The position numbers and the translations under genes are program-made. A stretch of 13,775 nucleotides of DNA from Saprospiraceae bacterium (GTDB lineage Bacteria > Bacteroidota > Bacteroidia > Chitinophagales > Saprospiraceae). Position 1 is the stretch's first letter, and every line of letters starts with the position of its first letter. Below are positions 13,647 through 13,775 of this stretch, piece by piece. The DNA is taken from positions 1 through 13,775 of the forward strand of contig JAHDBK010000042.1 in the NCBI GenBank assembly GCA_020630455.1. The letters are read 5' to 3'. The notes under the pieces were generated by a model. The model searched no databases, was not told the origin of the DNA, and saw only the letters and a program-made list of their open reading frames with translations.

Positions 13647-13682
13647 TACTTCTTTATATCTTTTATAAAAGAAAGAGAAGTA
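13647..13682 (-). terminator. Imperfect hairpin after tuf
   Basis: TACTTC (13647-13652) pairs with GAAGTA (13677-13682), and the inner palindrome TCTTTTATAAAAGA (13659-13672) can stack on it across an uneven internal loop. It begins 10 nt after the tuf stop. The stem is AT-rich and no T-run follows, so termination here would at best be partial. Confidence 0.35.
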
Positions 13683-13692
13683 AATAATTTTA

Positions 13693-13775
13693 TTACTTAA
13701 TAATCTCAGTTACCTGACCAGCACCTACGGTACGTCCACCTTCACGAATTGCGAAACGAAGACCTTTTTCCATAG
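13693..13775 (-). CDS. tuf: Elongation factor Tu (C-terminal end only)
   Basis: The last 26 residues and the stop codon of EF-Tu, cut by the window's right edge. MEKGLRFAIREGGRTVGAGQ followed by VTEIIK is the end of domain 3, nearly the same as in other bacteria (LRFAIREGGRTVGAG is close to invariant). EF-Tu delivers aminoacyl-tRNA to the ribosome as a GTP complex; the catalytic G domain lies outside the window. It is upstream of trnW and secE on the same strand, 103 nt from the tRNA. Confidence 0.97.
   Translation of the reverse strand, partial: MEKGLRFAIREGGRTVGAGQVTEIIK

Noticed and set aside
2038..13775. A new biological system hidden in the minus-strand cluster
   Set aside because: Every coding frame there is a recognised, intact housekeeping gene in conserved order; only the intergenic structures are unexplained.

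Overview
The window is a typical bacterial housekeeping block from what looks like an AT-rich member of the Bacteroidota. The evidence is the order tuf, tRNA-Trp, secE, nusG, rplK, rplA, rplJ, rplL, rpoB, rpoC, AT-rich start regions with almost no Shine-Dalgarno sequence, and a lipoprotein resembling families largely confined to that phylum. I cannot place it below phylum with confidence.

Layout from left to right. Positions 27-1013 (+) encode a probable lipoprotein with a short helical-repeat C-terminus. It converges on a DinB/YfiT-like four-helix protein at 1126-1605 (-). The 432-bp gap 1606-2037 is the most structured non-coding stretch: six degenerate 7-bp repeats, two 104-bp tandem repeats (96/104 identical), a 36-bp palindrome with a 2-nt centre, and the rpoC terminator.

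From 2038 to the right edge everything is on the minus strand, so transcription runs right to left: tuf (3' end only), trnW(CCA), secE, nusG, rplK (L11), rplA (L1), rplJ (L10), rplL (L7/L12), rpoB, rpoC. Gaps are short (13 to 189 nt), and the only convincing intrinsic terminator follows rpoC. The unit joins translation (EF-Tu, tRNA-Trp, the L1 and L7/L12 stalks), secretion (SecE), elongation control (NusG) and the two large RNA polymerase subunits. RpoB and RpoC are full length with intact catalytic and zinc-binding motifs, and the main rifampicin-contact residues are of sensitive type.

I see no defence system, mobile element gene, CRISPR array or new enzyme system. The points worth following up are non-coding: the tandem repeat locus upstream of the DinB gene, the 7-bp repeats on both sides of that gene, a palindrome family with core AATAAAGA/TCTTTATT, an interleaved (pseudoknot-capable) inverted repeat between rplL and rpoB, a hairpin before tRNA-Trp that is fully paired only in minus-strand RNA, and a hairpin in the rplK-rplA gap with the architecture expected of an L1-binding site.
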